Part shown: positions 1 to 7,920 of the stretch, piece after piece
Numbering within the stretch: the first letter of the stretch is position 1
How the letters are laid out: every line of letters begins with the position of its first letter
NCBI GenBank assembly: GCA_017515345.1
Contig: JAFWFZ010000006.1
Span: 1-51,100 of the forward strand
DNA length: 51,100 bases
From: Oscillospiraceae bacterium
GTDB lineage: Bacteria > Bacillota > Clostridia > Oscillospirales > Oscillospiraceae
Direction of reading: 5' to 3'
Program-made: the position numbers and the translations under genes
The notes under the pieces: generated by a model
Told to the model about the DNA's origin: nothing
The model's input: the letters and a program-made list of their open reading frames with translations, nothing else
The model's database searches: none

Positions 1-65
1 TCAGTTGGTAGAGCACCTGACTCTTAATCAGGGTGTCCAGGGTTCGAGTCCCTGAAGGTGTACCA
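1..65 (+). tRNA. tRNA-Lys (CTT), 5' end cut by the window
   Basis: The window opens inside the D arm. The anticodon stem CCTGA/TCAGG encloses the loop CTCTTAA, giving anticodon CTT (23-25), which reads AAG. The T arm with TTCGAGT and the 3' acceptor strand AAGGTGT are intact. The discriminator A is followed by an encoded CCA (63-65). About ten 5' bases lie outside the window. Confidence 0.93.
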
Positions 66-66
66 T

Positions 67-104
67 CTCGACAGGATGTGTACATGAGTATACATCCTGT
101 TGAG
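67..104 (+). repeat. Hairpin downstream of tRNA-Lys
   Basis: CTCGACAGGATGT is complementary to ACATCCTGTTGAG across a short loop, with one G-T pair. No T tract follows, so it may be a processing or 3'-end-protecting hairpin rather than a full intrinsic terminator. Similar hairpins follow each RNA gene in this cluster. Confidence 0.6.
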
Positions 105-112
105 AGAAAGAC

Positions 113-141
113 TTGACAGAAGAGCGAAAAGGTAATACAAT
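113..141 (+). promoter_or_regulatory. Sigma-A promoter of the 5S-tRNA cluster
   Basis: TTGACA (113-118) and TACAAT (136-141) are separated by 17 bases, close to the sigma-A consensus. The predicted start lies some 20 bases before the 5S gene, so this 5S and the following tRNAs can be transcribed without a 16S/23S operon. Confidence 0.8.
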
Positions 142-170
142 CTGGATGCTGCAGCGAAAGCTGTGACATA

Positions 171-287
<117 letters not shown>

Positions 288-289
288 TC

Positions 290-309
290 GAGCCTGTAAT
301 AACGGGCTC
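290..309 (+). repeat. Hairpin between 5S and tRNA-Asn
   Basis: GAGCCTGT (290-297) pairs with ACGGGCTC (302-309) around a 4-base loop, just after the 5S 3' end. It is probably a processing element. Confidence 0.5.
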
Positions 310-315
310 TGACAT

Positions 316-391
316 TCCTCAATAGCTCAGTCGGTAGAGCATTCGGCTGTTAACCGAAGGGTCGTAGGTTCGAGTCCTACTTGAGGAGCCA
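316..391 (+). tRNA. tRNA-Asn (GTT)
   Basis: The acceptor TCCTCAA/TTGAGGA is fully paired. The anticodon stem TTCGG/CCGAA carries the loop CTGTTAA with anticodon GTT (349-351). The discriminator is G and CCA is encoded at 389-391. Confidence 0.95.
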
Positions 392-392
392 C

Positions 393-425
393 GTATTGCC
401 GTCACGATTTCGTGGCGGCAATACT
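393..425 (+). repeat. Hairpin between tRNA-Asn and the CAU tRNA
   Basis: GTATTGCCG...CACG pairs with CGTG...CGGCAATAC around a short loop. It fills nearly the whole spacer between the two tRNA genes. Confidence 0.5.
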
Positions 426-439
426 TTCATAAACGATAT

Positions 440-516
440 GGGCCTTTAGCTCAGTTGGTTAGAGCTCCCGGCTCATAACCGGATGGTCCTGGGTTCGAGT
501 CCCCGAAGGCCCACCA
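440..516 (+). tRNA. tRNA with CAT anticodon (elongator Met or Ile2)
   Basis: The acceptor GGGCCTT/AAGGCCC is perfect and CCA is encoded (514-516). The anticodon is CAT (474-476) in the loop CTCATAA. The paired first acceptor position (G-C) argues against an initiator tRNA. An Ile tRNA whose C34 is modified to lysidine cannot be excluded. Two stem positions are not canonical: C467 faces A483 in the anticodon stem and T490 faces C504 in the T stem. Confidence 0.85.
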
Positions 517-549
517 TTCCCATCAGATGCTCCCGCATCTGATGGGAAG
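517..549 (+). repeat. Hairpin between the CAU tRNA and tRNA-Trp
   Basis: A 13-14 base perfect stem (CCCATCAGATGC with GCATCTGATGGG at its core) closes a TCCC loop. It lacks a clear T tract. Confidence 0.55.
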
Positions 550-561
550 ATAAAAATAAAT

Positions 562-637
562 AGGGGTTTAGCTCAGCTGGTAGAGCAGCGGTCTCCAAAA
601 CCGCGTGCCGAGGGTTCGAATCCTTCAACCCCTGCCA
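562..637 (+). tRNA. tRNA-Trp (CCA)
   Basis: The acceptor AGGGGTT/AACCCCT is paired. The anticodon stem GCGGT/ACCGC holds the loop CTCCAAA with anticodon CCA (595-597). The discriminator is G and CCA is encoded at 635-637. One G-T pair lies in the T stem. Confidence 0.95.
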
Positions 638-642
638 GGAAG

Positions 643-691
643 ACGCTCAAAAGTCCTGATTTTACAAGGCTTTTGGGCGTTTTCTTTTTTT
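643..691 (+). terminator. Intrinsic terminator of the RNA cluster
   Basis: ACGCTCAAAAG (643-653) pairs with CTTTTGGGCGT (670-680) and is followed directly by a T-rich run to 691. It ends the 5S-tRNA transcript. Confidence 0.8.
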
Positions 692-731
692 GGCCCCCCG
701 CCTGTCTAACACTTTTCCGGTTTTATTGAAA

Positions 732-779
732 CAGCGGCTGCCGACGTTCTTTTCGTCCGGCAGCCGCTGCTTTTGTTTG
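732..779 (-). terminator. Hairpin terminator, possibly bidirectional
   Basis: CAGCGGCTGCCG pairs with CGGCAGCCGCTG. T-rich bases follow on the plus strand and a weaker run follows on the minus strand. It lies just downstream of the minus-strand nitroreductase gene and probably terminates it. Confidence 0.6.
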
Positions 780-820
780 TTCGGATATGCCGCTGTATCG
801 CAGCAGAGCGTTTGCGCTTC

Positions 821-1342
821 TTACTTGATATAGGTGACCTCGATGCGCTGCTCTTCGGCCTTGAGCTTGGGGAAATCTTTGGCAGCGTAGCCGAGGGCCA
901 TCGTGCCCACGCAGGTGAAGCCCTCGGGGAAGCCCAGACGGCTGATGAGTTCCGGGTCGTTGTTGATGCCGAACATGGACATCCACAGATAAATGCTGTC
1001 GATCCCCAGATCGGTCGCCGCGAGCATCATATTCTGGATGATGCAGCCCGCGTTTGTGAATTCAATGTTCGGAAGGATACTCGTTTTGGAGGCCAGCACC
1101 ACCAGTGTTGGGGCGCCGTACAGGGGGTGGCTGCCGGGGCGCGCCTTGGCGGAGGCCGCGTCGATGGCTTGCAGAAGCTCCGGGTTCTGCACCGCGTAGA
1201 GCTTCAGGCTCTTAAAGTCCGCACCGCCCACGGCGGCCTGACCGCCGGCGAAGAGGATGGCTTCCAGGTCGGCGTCGCTGATCTGTTTGTCAGAGAAGCC
1301 GCGAGTTGAGCGTCTGGTTTTGATGGCGTCCAAAGTATTCAT
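821..1342 (-). CDS. Nitroreductase family protein
   Basis: A 173-residue flavoprotein of the nitroreductase fold, expected to bind FMN and reduce nitro compounds, quinones or similar acceptors with NAD(P)H. The N-terminal RRSTRGFSDKQIS segment is the typical FMN-phosphate contact, and the C-terminal third (GFPEGFTCVGTMALGY) matches the usual end of the fold. It is slightly short for the family but complete. The start is supported by AGGAGG seven bases upstream. It stands alone: the next gene is on the other strand and a hairpin terminator follows. The substrate cannot be inferred. Confidence 0.88.
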   Translation of the reverse strand: MNTLDAIKTRRSTRGFSDKQISDADLEAILFAGGQAAVGGADFKSLKLYAVQNPELLQAIDAASAKARPGSHPLYGAPTLVVLASKTSILPNIEFTNAGCIIQNMMLAATDLGIDSIYLWMSMFGINNDPELISRLGFPEGFTCVGTMALGYAAKDFPKLKAEEQRIEVTYIK

Positions 1343-1629
1343 GACAGAACCTCCTAGAATAGTGTATTGCCTGAACGGGAGCGTGCAACCTTACCTGCGG
1401 TTATATCAAGTCAGAGCGATAATGTCAAGCGGTTCTTTCCATTATTCTGACCGTAAGGCGCTGACGGTGATGGGGACGGCGCTGGAAAAAAGGAAAAAAA
1501 CGGGTGCGCGTATCCCCCGGGGAGGCTTGTTGAGGGATGCGGGGCGTGGTATCGTTTACGTGATCGAACATAATTGCCGACCGCAATGATCGGCTTGAAA
1601 CCGCAGCGGCGCAAACGAGGAGAAAACGC

Positions 1630-2421
1630 ATGCAGCTTATAGAGAAAAAAGACCGGATCATGGAGGGGCTCACGTCCTACTGGACGGATCGGGCCCACAG
1701 CTATTCCGCGCAGAACGTGGCGGAGATGAACGACTGGCGCTGCGGCGCTTGGCGGGAGCTGATCCTTTCCCACGCGCCGGGGAAGGATCGGCTGCGTGTG
1801 CTGGACGTGGGCACGGGGCCGGGCTTTTTCGCCATCAATCTTGCCCTTGCCGGACACGAGGTCACCGCTGTGGATGTGACGGACCATATGCTGTGGCACG
1901 CGGCGGACAACGCCCGCGCCTACGGGGCGGAGGTTTGCTTCCTGCTCCACCGGGGAGAGTTCCTGCCCTTTGAGGACGGCTGCTTTGACCTGGTGGTCAG
2001 CCGCAACGTGCTGTGGAATCTGGAGTATCCGGAGAGCGCCCTGTCCGAGTGGGCTAGGGTGCTGGCGCCCGGCGGACGCATGGTCTATTTCGACGCGAAC
2101 TGGTATCTGTATCTGTATGACGGGGAACTGCGGAAAAAGAGAGACGCGGTGCACAAGGCGTTCCGGGAAAAGCATCCGGACTTCACCGGGGGCGGCGATC
2201 TGAGCCCGGAACGGGTCCGGGACCTTGAGAGGATCGCCTTGTCCCTGCCGCTGTCCAGGGAGCACCGTCCCGAATGGGACCGGGATAAGCTCACGGGCCT
2301 CGGCATGAGGATCGTCCGCGTCAACGAGAATATCGGCATGAACGTCACGGATCCCTCCATGTGGGAGCATGACGACGCGACGCCCATGTTCATGGTCTGC
2401 GCGGAAAAGGAAACGTTTTGA
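1630..2421 (+). CDS. Class I SAM-dependent methyltransferase (paralogue 1)
   Basis: A 263-residue Rossmann-fold methyltransferase. SAM motif I is VLDVGTGPGFF (about 58-67), the acidic residue of motif II is near D82, and FDLVVSRNVLWN (119-130) and FDANW (154-158) follow. It is clearly paralogous to the gene at 7921-8688, sharing the VVSRNV, FDANW and terminal ATP-(M/L)-(F/Y)-M signatures. GAGGAG precedes the ATG. A weak promoter (TTGTTG, 17 bases, TATCGT at 1527-1555) may drive it. It lies directly before the riboswitch-like leader of the ABC transporter operon with no terminator between. Linkage and paralogy suggest it acts with the transporter, perhaps on a transported ligand or metallophore, but the substrate is unknown. 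Confidence 0.88.
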   Translation: MQLIEKKDRIMEGLTSYWTDRAHSYSAQNVAEMNDWRCGAWRELILSHAPGKDRLRVLDVGTGPGFFAINLALAGHEVTAVDVTDHMLWHAADNARAYGAEVCFLLHRGEFLPFEDGCFDLVVSRNVLWNLEYPESALSEWARVLAPGGRMVYFDANWYLYLYDGELRKKRDAVHKAFREKHPDFTGGGDLSPERVRDLERIALSLPLSREHRPEWDRDKLTGLGMRIVRVNENIGMNVTDPSMWEHDDATPMFMVCAEKETF

Positions 2422-2458
2422 CAGGCGCCGAAAAGCATAAGGCGCAATCAGCTGACTA

Positions 2459-2545
2459 GCGGAAAGGGGCTGCCCGTCCGGGCAGCAAGGAAACGGGTGC
2501 AGATCCCGTGCGGAGCCGTGAGCCGGAAGACTGACCTTTCCGGCG
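2459..2545 (+). promoter_or_regulatory. Compact cobalamin-riboswitch-like aptamer
   Basis: P1 forms between CGGAAAGG (2460-2467) and CCTTTCCG (2535-2542). Inside are a GCTGCCC/GGGCAGC hairpin (2469-2486), GGAAA, and a hairpin with the GGTGCAGATCC motif (2494-2508). A B12-box-like AGCCGGAAGACTGACC (2521-2536) runs into P1. These match the order of conserved parts of a cobalamin riboswitch and resemble the canonical copy at 36530-36712. The usual peripheral region with the CCACTG and GGGAAGG motifs is missing, so this is a reduced variant. The ligand is inferred, not shown. Confidence 0.6.
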
Positions 2546-2608
2546 GCTCTCCCCTCCGCGGACTTCGGAGGGGGAGACAGCAGGGACGTGCCGTGCTGCG
2601 GGGAAGCG

Positions 2609-2642
2609 GGCTGCTGCCGCATCATGCGGGAGCAGTCTTTTT
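2609..2642 (+). terminator. Intrinsic terminator of the riboswitch-like leader
   Basis: A 14-pair stem with one mismatch (2609-2622 with 2624-2637) is followed by TTTTT (2638-2642), some 65 bases before the first transporter gene. A further strong hairpin lies at about 2549-2576 between aptamer and terminator. This fits control by premature termination. Confidence 0.75.
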
Positions 2643-2708
2643 GCCTGCCGGGTCCGTCACGGCGCCGTCGAGCGTCTGAGGTCAAGTGCTGAAAAGGAAG
2701 TGATACGG

Positions 2709-3686
2709 TTGAGCAAATCATCGCCCCGTTTGGGTCAGGGCGCCGTGCTGCGGTATGTGCTGCGGCGGCTCCTCAGCCTGATCCCGGTGCTGCTTGGCGT
2801 GACGCTTTTGACTTATGCACTGATGTATATTTCGCCCAAGGACCCGGTGGAGATGATGCTTCAGGCCCAGGGCACCGCCCCCTCCCGGGAGGTGGTGGAC
2901 GCCATGCGGCACCAGCTCGGACTGGACCGGCCCTTCGTCATTCAATATCTCGACTGGCTGTGGAGATTCATCCGCGGCGACATGGGCGTATCCTATGTGG
3001 ACGGGATCTCTGTGGCTGGCAAGCTGCTGACGGCCCTGCCCAATACCCTGAAGCTGGCGGCCTCCTCGGTGATCGTGACCGTGGTGTTCTCCGTGCCGCT
3101 GGGGATCCTGACGGCGGTGTATCAGGGGCGGCCCGTGGACGCGGTGATCCGATTTCTGAGCTTTATCGGCAACAGTCTGCCCAACTTCGTGGTATCCCTG
3201 CTGCTGCTGTATTTCTTCGCGCTCAAGCTGGGCTGGTTCCCGATCCTGTCCTCCCGGTCGCTGATCTCCCTGGTGCTGCCCACGCTGGCGCTGGCGATCC
3301 CCATGACGGGCAAATACGTCCGGCAGGTCCGGGCGGCGGTATTGGAGCAGCTTGGGAGGCCCTATGTGGACGGGGCCGTTTCCCGCGGCCTGAAAACGCG
3401 CACCGTGCTGTTCCGGGATGTACTGCGCAACGCCATGATTACCATCGTGACGCTTATGAGCATGTCCATCGGGTCCCTCCTGGGGGGTACCGCCGCCATT
3501 GAGATGATCTTCGTGCTGCCCGGGCTGGGCTATATGGTCACCAGCGCCGTGACGGCCCGCGACTACCCGGTGATTCAGGGCTTCGTGGTGTGGATGAGCG
3601 TGATCTATCTCGTCATCAATCTGCTTACCGACGTCTCCTACTACTATATGGATCCCCGCGTCAGCGCAGGCATGGGGGTGGAATGA
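2709..3686 (+). CDS. ABC transporter permease, DppB/NikB family
   Basis: An inner-membrane subunit of a nickel/peptide-type importer of about 325 residues. The N terminus YVLRRLLSLIPVLLGVTLLTYAL is the usual first membrane segment of this family. The cytoplasmic coupling (EAA) loop is recognisable as SRGLKTRTVLFRDVLRNAM. The end PGLGYMVTSAV...DYPVIQGF is also typical. I place the start at TTG 2709, eight bases after AAGGAAG; a GTG at 2700 would overlap that ribosome binding site. It is the first gene after the riboswitch-like leader and overlaps the next permease by ATGA. Cargo could be peptide, nickel, cobalt or a metal chelate; the leader favours something linked to cobalt or corrinoid. Confidence 0.9.
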   Translation: MSKSSPRLGQGAVLRYVLRRLLSLIPVLLGVTLLTYALMYISPKDPVEMMLQAQGTAPSREVVDAMRHQLGLDRPFVIQYLDWLWRFIRGDMGVSYVDGISVAGKLLTALPNTLKLAASSVIVTVVFSVPLGILTAVYQGRPVDAVIRFLSFIGNSLPNFVVSLLLLYFFALKLGWFPILSSRSLISLVLPTLALAIPMTGKYVRQVRAAVLEQLGRPYVDGAVSRGLKTRTVLFRDVLRNAMITIVTLMSMSIGSLLGGTAAIEMIFVLPGLGYMVTSAVTARDYPVIQGFVVWMSVIYLVINLLTDVSYYYMDPRVSAGMGVE

Positions 3687-4516
3687 TGGGCGTTTCTTCA
3701 GGGGCAAAGCGGAAAATGGCCGTTTATCTGGCCATATTTATCGCGCTCTGCATTTTCAGTCTTGTCTCAGGCAGGCTGGCGCCCCATGACGCCGAATTCG
3801 TGGATCTGCTCGCCGCCAAGCGTGCGCCCGGCGGGGAATACCCCATGGGCACCGACTGGCTGGGGCGGTGCATCTGGTCCCGGATCCTGGCCGGCGCATC
3901 CAGCTCGATCTTCGCATCTCTCGTCATCGTCGTGCTGTCCATGCTTGTGGGCTGTGCCATCGGGATCGTCAGCGGCTACGCCGGCGGCGCGGTGGATGAG
4001 GTCGTCATGCGGATCGTGGATATCTTCCTGGCCTTTCCGGGCATCGTGCTGTCCATCGCTGTGGCCGGGATGCTGGGGCCGGGGCTGAAAAACGGCATCC
4101 TGGCGCTGGCCGCTACGAGTTGGACCCAGTACGCCCGCCTCATCCGAAGCTACGTGCTGTCACTCCGGCAGGAAAACTTCGTCAAGGCCGCCCGGCTCAA
4201 CGGACAGAGCGGACTGTCGATCCTCGCCCGCCACATCTTTCCCAACGCCATCCGGCCCGTGGTGGTCACTGGGACCCTGCACCTGAGCGGCGCCATGCTG
4301 AGCATTTCCGGCCTCAGCTTTCTGGGGCTCAGCTCCTCCTCCGCGGAGTGGGGCAGCATGCTGTCCGAGGGGCGCAGCCTCATGCAGCAGTGCCCGTGGG
4401 TGGTGCTGTATCCGGCCATCGCGATCTTTCTGGTGACTATCCTGTTCAATCTTTTGGGCGACAGCGTCCGCGACGTGCTGGACCCCAATGGCAAGAATAA
4501 AGTGCTGAATGACTAA
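3683..4516 (+). CDS. ABC transporter permease, DppC/NikC family
   Basis: The second membrane subunit, about 277 residues. An N-terminal membrane helix is followed by the family motif APHDAEFVDLLAAKRAPGGEYPMGTDWLGR. The transmembrane core follows, with an EAA loop RLNGQSGLSILARHIFPNAI. The start at ATG 3683 overlaps the stop of the upstream permease. A tandem ATG at 3686 is the alternative, and an upstream in-frame extension to 3590 would lie inside the first permease and is rejected. It should pair with the preceding permease and the two ATPases encoded downstream. Confidence 0.9.
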   Translation: MMGVSSGAKRKMAVYLAIFIALCIFSLVSGRLAPHDAEFVDLLAAKRAPGGEYPMGTDWLGRCIWSRILAGASSSIFASLVIVVLSMLVGCAIGIVSGYAGGAVDEVVMRIVDIFLAFPGIVLSIAVAGMLGPGLKNGILALAATSWTQYARLIRSYVLSLRQENFVKAARLNGQSGLSILARHIFPNAIRPVVVTGTLHLSGAMLSISGLSFLGLSSSSAEWGSMLSEGRSLMQQCPWVVLYPAIAIFLVTILFNLLGDSVRDVLDPNGKNKVLND

Positions 4517-4527
4517 GGAGGTAAAAA

Positions 4528-6159
4528 ATGAAAAAGGTCATCGCACTGCTTCTGGTGCTGGTACTGGTCCTCGGCCTGGCCGCCTGCGGCTCCGGGACCT
4601 CTTCGAACGATACGCCGGGCGCTGCCCCGGCGGCAGACGCATCCCCGTCATCCGGCGGCGCGCCTGCGTCCGACGGCGCCCCGGCCGCCTCGTCAGAGCC
4701 TGCCCCCCAGGAGGATACCCGGGGAACGTTCGTCTTCGGCGACTATGTGGGAAGTGTGGACCCCGCCTCCGGCGCCTACGCCTGGGTGGGCATCCGCACC
4801 GGCGTGATGGAGTCCCTGTTCAAATTCGACGAAAATCTGAACGTCCGGAAAAACCTGGTGGACGATTACTCCATCTCCGACGACGGTATGACCTGGATCA
4901 TCGTGCTGAAGGACGGCATCACTTTCCAGAGCGGCAACGCCTGCGATGCCGAGGCCGTCAAGGCGTCCCTTGAGCGCACCTGCTCCATGCAGGCCAGGGC
5001 CGACGGGGAGCTGAAGATCGCCTCCATGGAGGCCGACGGCCTGACCCTGAAGGTCACCACCAGGGAGCCCAACCCCGCCCTCCCCAACTGCATGTGCGAT
5101 CCCTACTCCGGCATCGTGGATGTAAAGAGCCTGGAGGCGGACGGCAGCGCCGTGATCGGCACAGGCCCCTTCAAGCTGGTGGAATACGTGGAGAACGAGC
5201 GCATGGAGCTGGACGCCTATGACGGCTACTGGCAGGGTATGCCCGCCAGCAAGCACGTGACGATCCGGTCCATCGGCGATCTGGACTCCTCCAGCCTCGC
5301 GCTGCAGAAGGGCGAGCTGGACGCCTGCTACGGCCTGAGCTACGACGCGCGGGATCTGTTCGACGGGGTCGGCGGCTTCAAGATCTCCCAGGCCGCCACC
5401 AGCCGCGTATATAAGATCTACTTCAACCACGAGCATGAATTCACCGGCGACCCCAACTTCCGCAAGGCGGTCTGCATGGCGGTGGACCGGGTGAATTACG
5501 CCGCCGTCCTGGTGAACGGCGCGGGCACCGCGACGAAGTCCACCTTCCCCGCGGCCACTGCGTTCGGCGGCGATGAGCTGGCCCCCAACGTGCCCGACTT
5601 CGATATGGAGGGCGCGAAGGCGCTGCTGGCGGAGAACGGCTACGTGGACTCCGACGGCGACGGTATCCTCGATAAGGACGGCAAGCCCGTCTCCCTCCAG
5701 ATCATCACATACGGACGCACCGGCCTGCCCCAGTCCTCCCAGGCGCTGCAGTCCGCGCTCAGGCAGCTGGGCATGGACGTGTCCTTCGAGCAGCTCGACT
5801 CCACCGAGGAGCGGGCCAACGCGGGCGCCTATGACCTGAGCGTCTACGCCGAGGTCACCCTGCCCACCGGCGATCCGTACTCCTATATCATGAACAATTA
5901 CAAGACCGGCGGCACCCAGAACTTCGGCAAGTTCAGCGATCCCCAGGTGGACAGGCTGGCCGACGAGCTCGCCGCGGAGTTCGATTCCGCAAAGCGCGCC
6001 GAGCTGGCAAGGGAGATCGACACCCTGGTGCTGGCGGAGAACCACGTGTGCAATATGTACCATCTGAACATGTACATGGCCATGAAGGATACCGTGGAGG
6101 GACTCGTGCAGTCCCCGGTGGATTACTATCACATCACATATCTCACCTGCGTGAAGTAA
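4528..6159 (+). CDS. ABC transporter substrate-binding lipoprotein, family 5 (DppA/NikA-like)
   Basis: A 543-residue extracytoplasmic solute-binding protein. The signal peptide ends in a lipobox LAAC (C20), so the protein is lipid-anchored, followed by a Ser/Ala/Pro-rich linker to about residue 65. The family 5 body then begins: FVFGDYVGSVDPASGAY, the DGMTWIIVLKDGITFQSG segment, FRKAVCMAVDR and the terminal LAENHVCNMYHLNMY. A TAAGGAGG sequence lies just before the ATG. It sits between the permease and ATPase genes. The ligand could be a peptide, a nickel or cobalt complex, or a corrinoid-related small molecule. The sequence alone does not decide. Confidence 0.92.
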   Translation: MKKVIALLLVLVLVLGLAACGSGTSSNDTPGAAPAADASPSSGGAPASDGAPAASSEPAPQEDTRGTFVFGDYVGSVDPASGAYAWVGIRTGVMESLFKFDENLNVRKNLVDDYSISDDGMTWIIVLKDGITFQSGNACDAEAVKASLERTCSMQARADGELKIASMEADGLTLKVTTREPNPALPNCMCDPYSGIVDVKSLEADGSAVIGTGPFKLVEYVENERMELDAYDGYWQGMPASKHVTIRSIGDLDSSSLALQKGELDACYGLSYDARDLFDGVGGFKISQAATSRVYKIYFNHEHEFTGDPNFRKAVCMAVDRVNYAAVLVNGAGTATKSTFPAATAFGGDELAPNVPDFDMEGAKALLAENGYVDSDGDGILDKDGKPVSLQIITYGRTGLPQSSQALQSALRQLGMDVSFEQLDSTEERANAGAYDLSVYAEVTLPTGDPYSYIMNNYKTGGTQNFGKFSDPQVDRLADELAAEFDSAKRAELAREIDTLVLAENHVCNMYHLNMYMAMKDTVEGLVQSPVDYYHITYLTCVK

Positions 6160-6177
6160 GCGCGTGAAGGAGGCCGC

Positions 6178-7143
6178 ATGGAACGGGAAACGCTGCTGGA
6201 GGTCAGGGATCTGACCGTCCGCTATCCCGGCGCTGAGAGACCGACGCTGCGGGATGTGGCGCTGACGCTGCACCCGGGGCAGATCACGTGCGTCATCGGG
6301 GAGTCGGGCTGCGGAAAGAGCACGCTCTTTCACGCGATCATGCAGCTCCCCGGCCGTGTGGAGATCACAGAGGGAAGCGTGTCCTTTCGGGGACAGGACC
6401 TGCGGGACATGACAAAGCAGCAGCTCCGCGAGCTGCGGGGCAATGGGATCGGCGTCGTTTTTCAGGAGCCGGGCGCGTCTCTCGACCCGATCCGTCGGAT
6501 CCACGTGCAGTTTTACGAGGCGATGCGCGCCCACAGCAGACGGGTGACGAAGCAGGCCGCCCGCGAAAAGGCGGCGGAGCTCCTTCGAAGCATGGAATTC
6601 CCCGATCCGGACCGCATCCTTGCAAGCTGCCCCGCGCAGCTCTCCGGCGGGATGAATCAGCGTGTCGCCATTGCGCTGGCCATGGCGCTGGAGCCGGATA
6701 TCCTGCTGTGCGACGAGCCCACCAGCGCGCTGGATGTGACGGTGCAGGCCCAGATCGTGGACGAGCTCCTGCGTTTAAGGGACGAGTACAGGACCTGCAT
6801 CATGCTCATCACCCACAATATGGGCGTCGTTTCCAAAATGGCCGACCGGGTGGCCGTCATGTACGGCGGGCGGATCGTGGAGTACGGACCGAAGGCCGAT
6901 GTGCTTCATCATCCGGCGCACCCGTATACCCGGGCGCTGCTGGAGGCGATCCCGACGCTGGACGGGCAACCGCCCAGGGGCATTCCGGGGAAGCGCCCCG
7001 ACGTGTTCCCGGCGGCTGGCTGCGCCTTTGCCCCGCGCTGCGCCTGCGCATCCCCCGACTGCGGGACCTGCGCCATGGAAAAGCATCTGATCCTGGAAGC
7101 GCATTGGACGCTCTGCCCGAAGGGGGTGACCGACGGTGTCTGA
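6178..7143 (+). CDS. ABC transporter ATP-binding protein, DppD/NikD family
   Basis: A 321-residue ATPase energising the importer. Walker A is GESGCGKST (41-49), the signature is LSGGMNQRVAIA and Walker B is ILLCDEPTSALD, so it should be catalytically competent. The C-terminal oligopeptide/dipeptide-transporter extension is present with several cysteines (GCAFAPRCACASPDCGTCAM), which in DppD-type proteins can bind an Fe-S cluster. AGGAGG precedes the ATG. The 3' end overlaps the next ATPase gene by 8 bases. Confidence 0.92.
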   Translation: MERETLLEVRDLTVRYPGAERPTLRDVALTLHPGQITCVIGESGCGKSTLFHAIMQLPGRVEITEGSVSFRGQDLRDMTKQQLRELRGNGIGVVFQEPGASLDPIRRIHVQFYEAMRAHSRRVTKQAAREKAAELLRSMEFPDPDRILASCPAQLSGGMNQRVAIALAMALEPDILLCDEPTSALDVTVQAQIVDELLRLRDEYRTCIMLITHNMGVVSKMADRVAVMYGGRIVEYGPKADVLHHPAHPYTRALLEAIPTLDGQPPRGIPGKRPDVFPAAGCAFAPRCACASPDCGTCAMEKHLILEAHWTLCPKGVTDGV

Positions 7144-7903
7144 GCCTGTTTTGGACGTGAAAAACGTGACGAAGACATTCCGGGAGCGGGGCGGGAGACG
7201 GTTCAGGGCGCTGGACGACGTGTCTCTCACCGTCCGGGAGGGCGAGTGCGTGGGCGTTGTCGGGGAATCCGGCTGCGGTAAATCGACGCTGGCGAGGATC
7301 ATCACAAGGCTGATCCTCCCGGACAGCGGCTCGGTGCGTTTCTGCGGCACGGAGCTGACGGAGGCGGGCGGCGCTGCCCTGCGGCGCGCGTACCGCGATA
7401 TGAAGATGATCTTTCAGGAGCCGCGATCCTCCTTCGATCCCCGGCTGACCCTGGGCGTGAGCATTCGGGCAGCGCTCAAGCCCGTCATGCGGGGGAGAAG
7501 GGAGCAGGAGGCGGAGGTCCGGCGGCTGCTGCATGTGGTGGGACTGGAGCCGCGCTTTGCCCAGGCGTATCCCCGTCAGGTCAGCGGGGGCGAATGCCAG
7601 CGGGCCGCCATCGCCCGGGCGATCGCCCAGAAGCCCCGGCTCCTGATCTGCGACGAGGCCACCAGCGCCCTGGACGTATCCGTGCAGGCCCAGGTCATTG
7701 AGCTGCTGACGGCGATCCGCCGGGAGACGGGGATATCCTATCTGTTCATCTCCCACGATCTGGCGCTGGTGAGCAGCTTCTGCGACAGAACGTACGTTCT
7801 CTGCGGCGGGCGGGTGGTGGAGCAGGGCCCGACAGCGCAGATCATCCGCGAGCCGAGGGAGGCGTATACGAAACGGCTACTGTCCTCGGTGCTGACGATA
7901 TGA
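7136..7903 (+). CDS. ABC transporter ATP-binding protein, DppF/NikE family
   Basis: The partner ATPase, 255 residues, starting at GTG 7136 inside the end of the previous gene. Walker A is GESGCGKST (43-51), the signature is VSGGECQRAAIARAI and Walker B is LLICDEATSALD, with Ala instead of the usual Pro after the catalytic Glu. It stops soon after the core, so it lacks the long C-terminal extension of larger DppF proteins, as in NikE. Short spacing from the first permease through this gene indicates one transcript, continuing into the methyltransferase that follows. Confidence 0.92.
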   Translation: MSEPVLDVKNVTKTFRERGGRRFRALDDVSLTVREGECVGVVGESGCGKSTLARIITRLILPDSGSVRFCGTELTEAGGAALRRAYRDMKMIFQEPRSSFDPRLTLGVSIRAALKPVMRGRREQEAEVRRLLHVVGLEPRFAQAYPRQVSGGECQRAAIARAIAQKPRLLICDEATSALDVSVQAQVIELLTAIRRETGISYLFISHDLALVSSFCDRTYVLCGGRVVEQGPTAQIIREPREAYTKRLLSSVLTI

Positions 7904-7920
7904 CAGAAGGAGAAGAAAGC

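Noticed and set aside
440..516. Initiator tRNA-fMet
   Set aside because: The first acceptor pair is G-C rather than a mismatch, and the three G-C pairs typical of the initiator anticodon stem are not present.
1411..2721. Minus-strand frame of 436 codons
   Set aside because: It is antisense to the first methyltransferase and to the riboswitch-like leader, and its Arg/Pro/His-rich composition is typical of a shadow frame in GC-rich DNA.
4693..6534. Minus-strand frame of 613 codons
   Set aside because: It is antisense to the substrate-binding lipoprotein, with Gly/His/Val-rich shadow composition.
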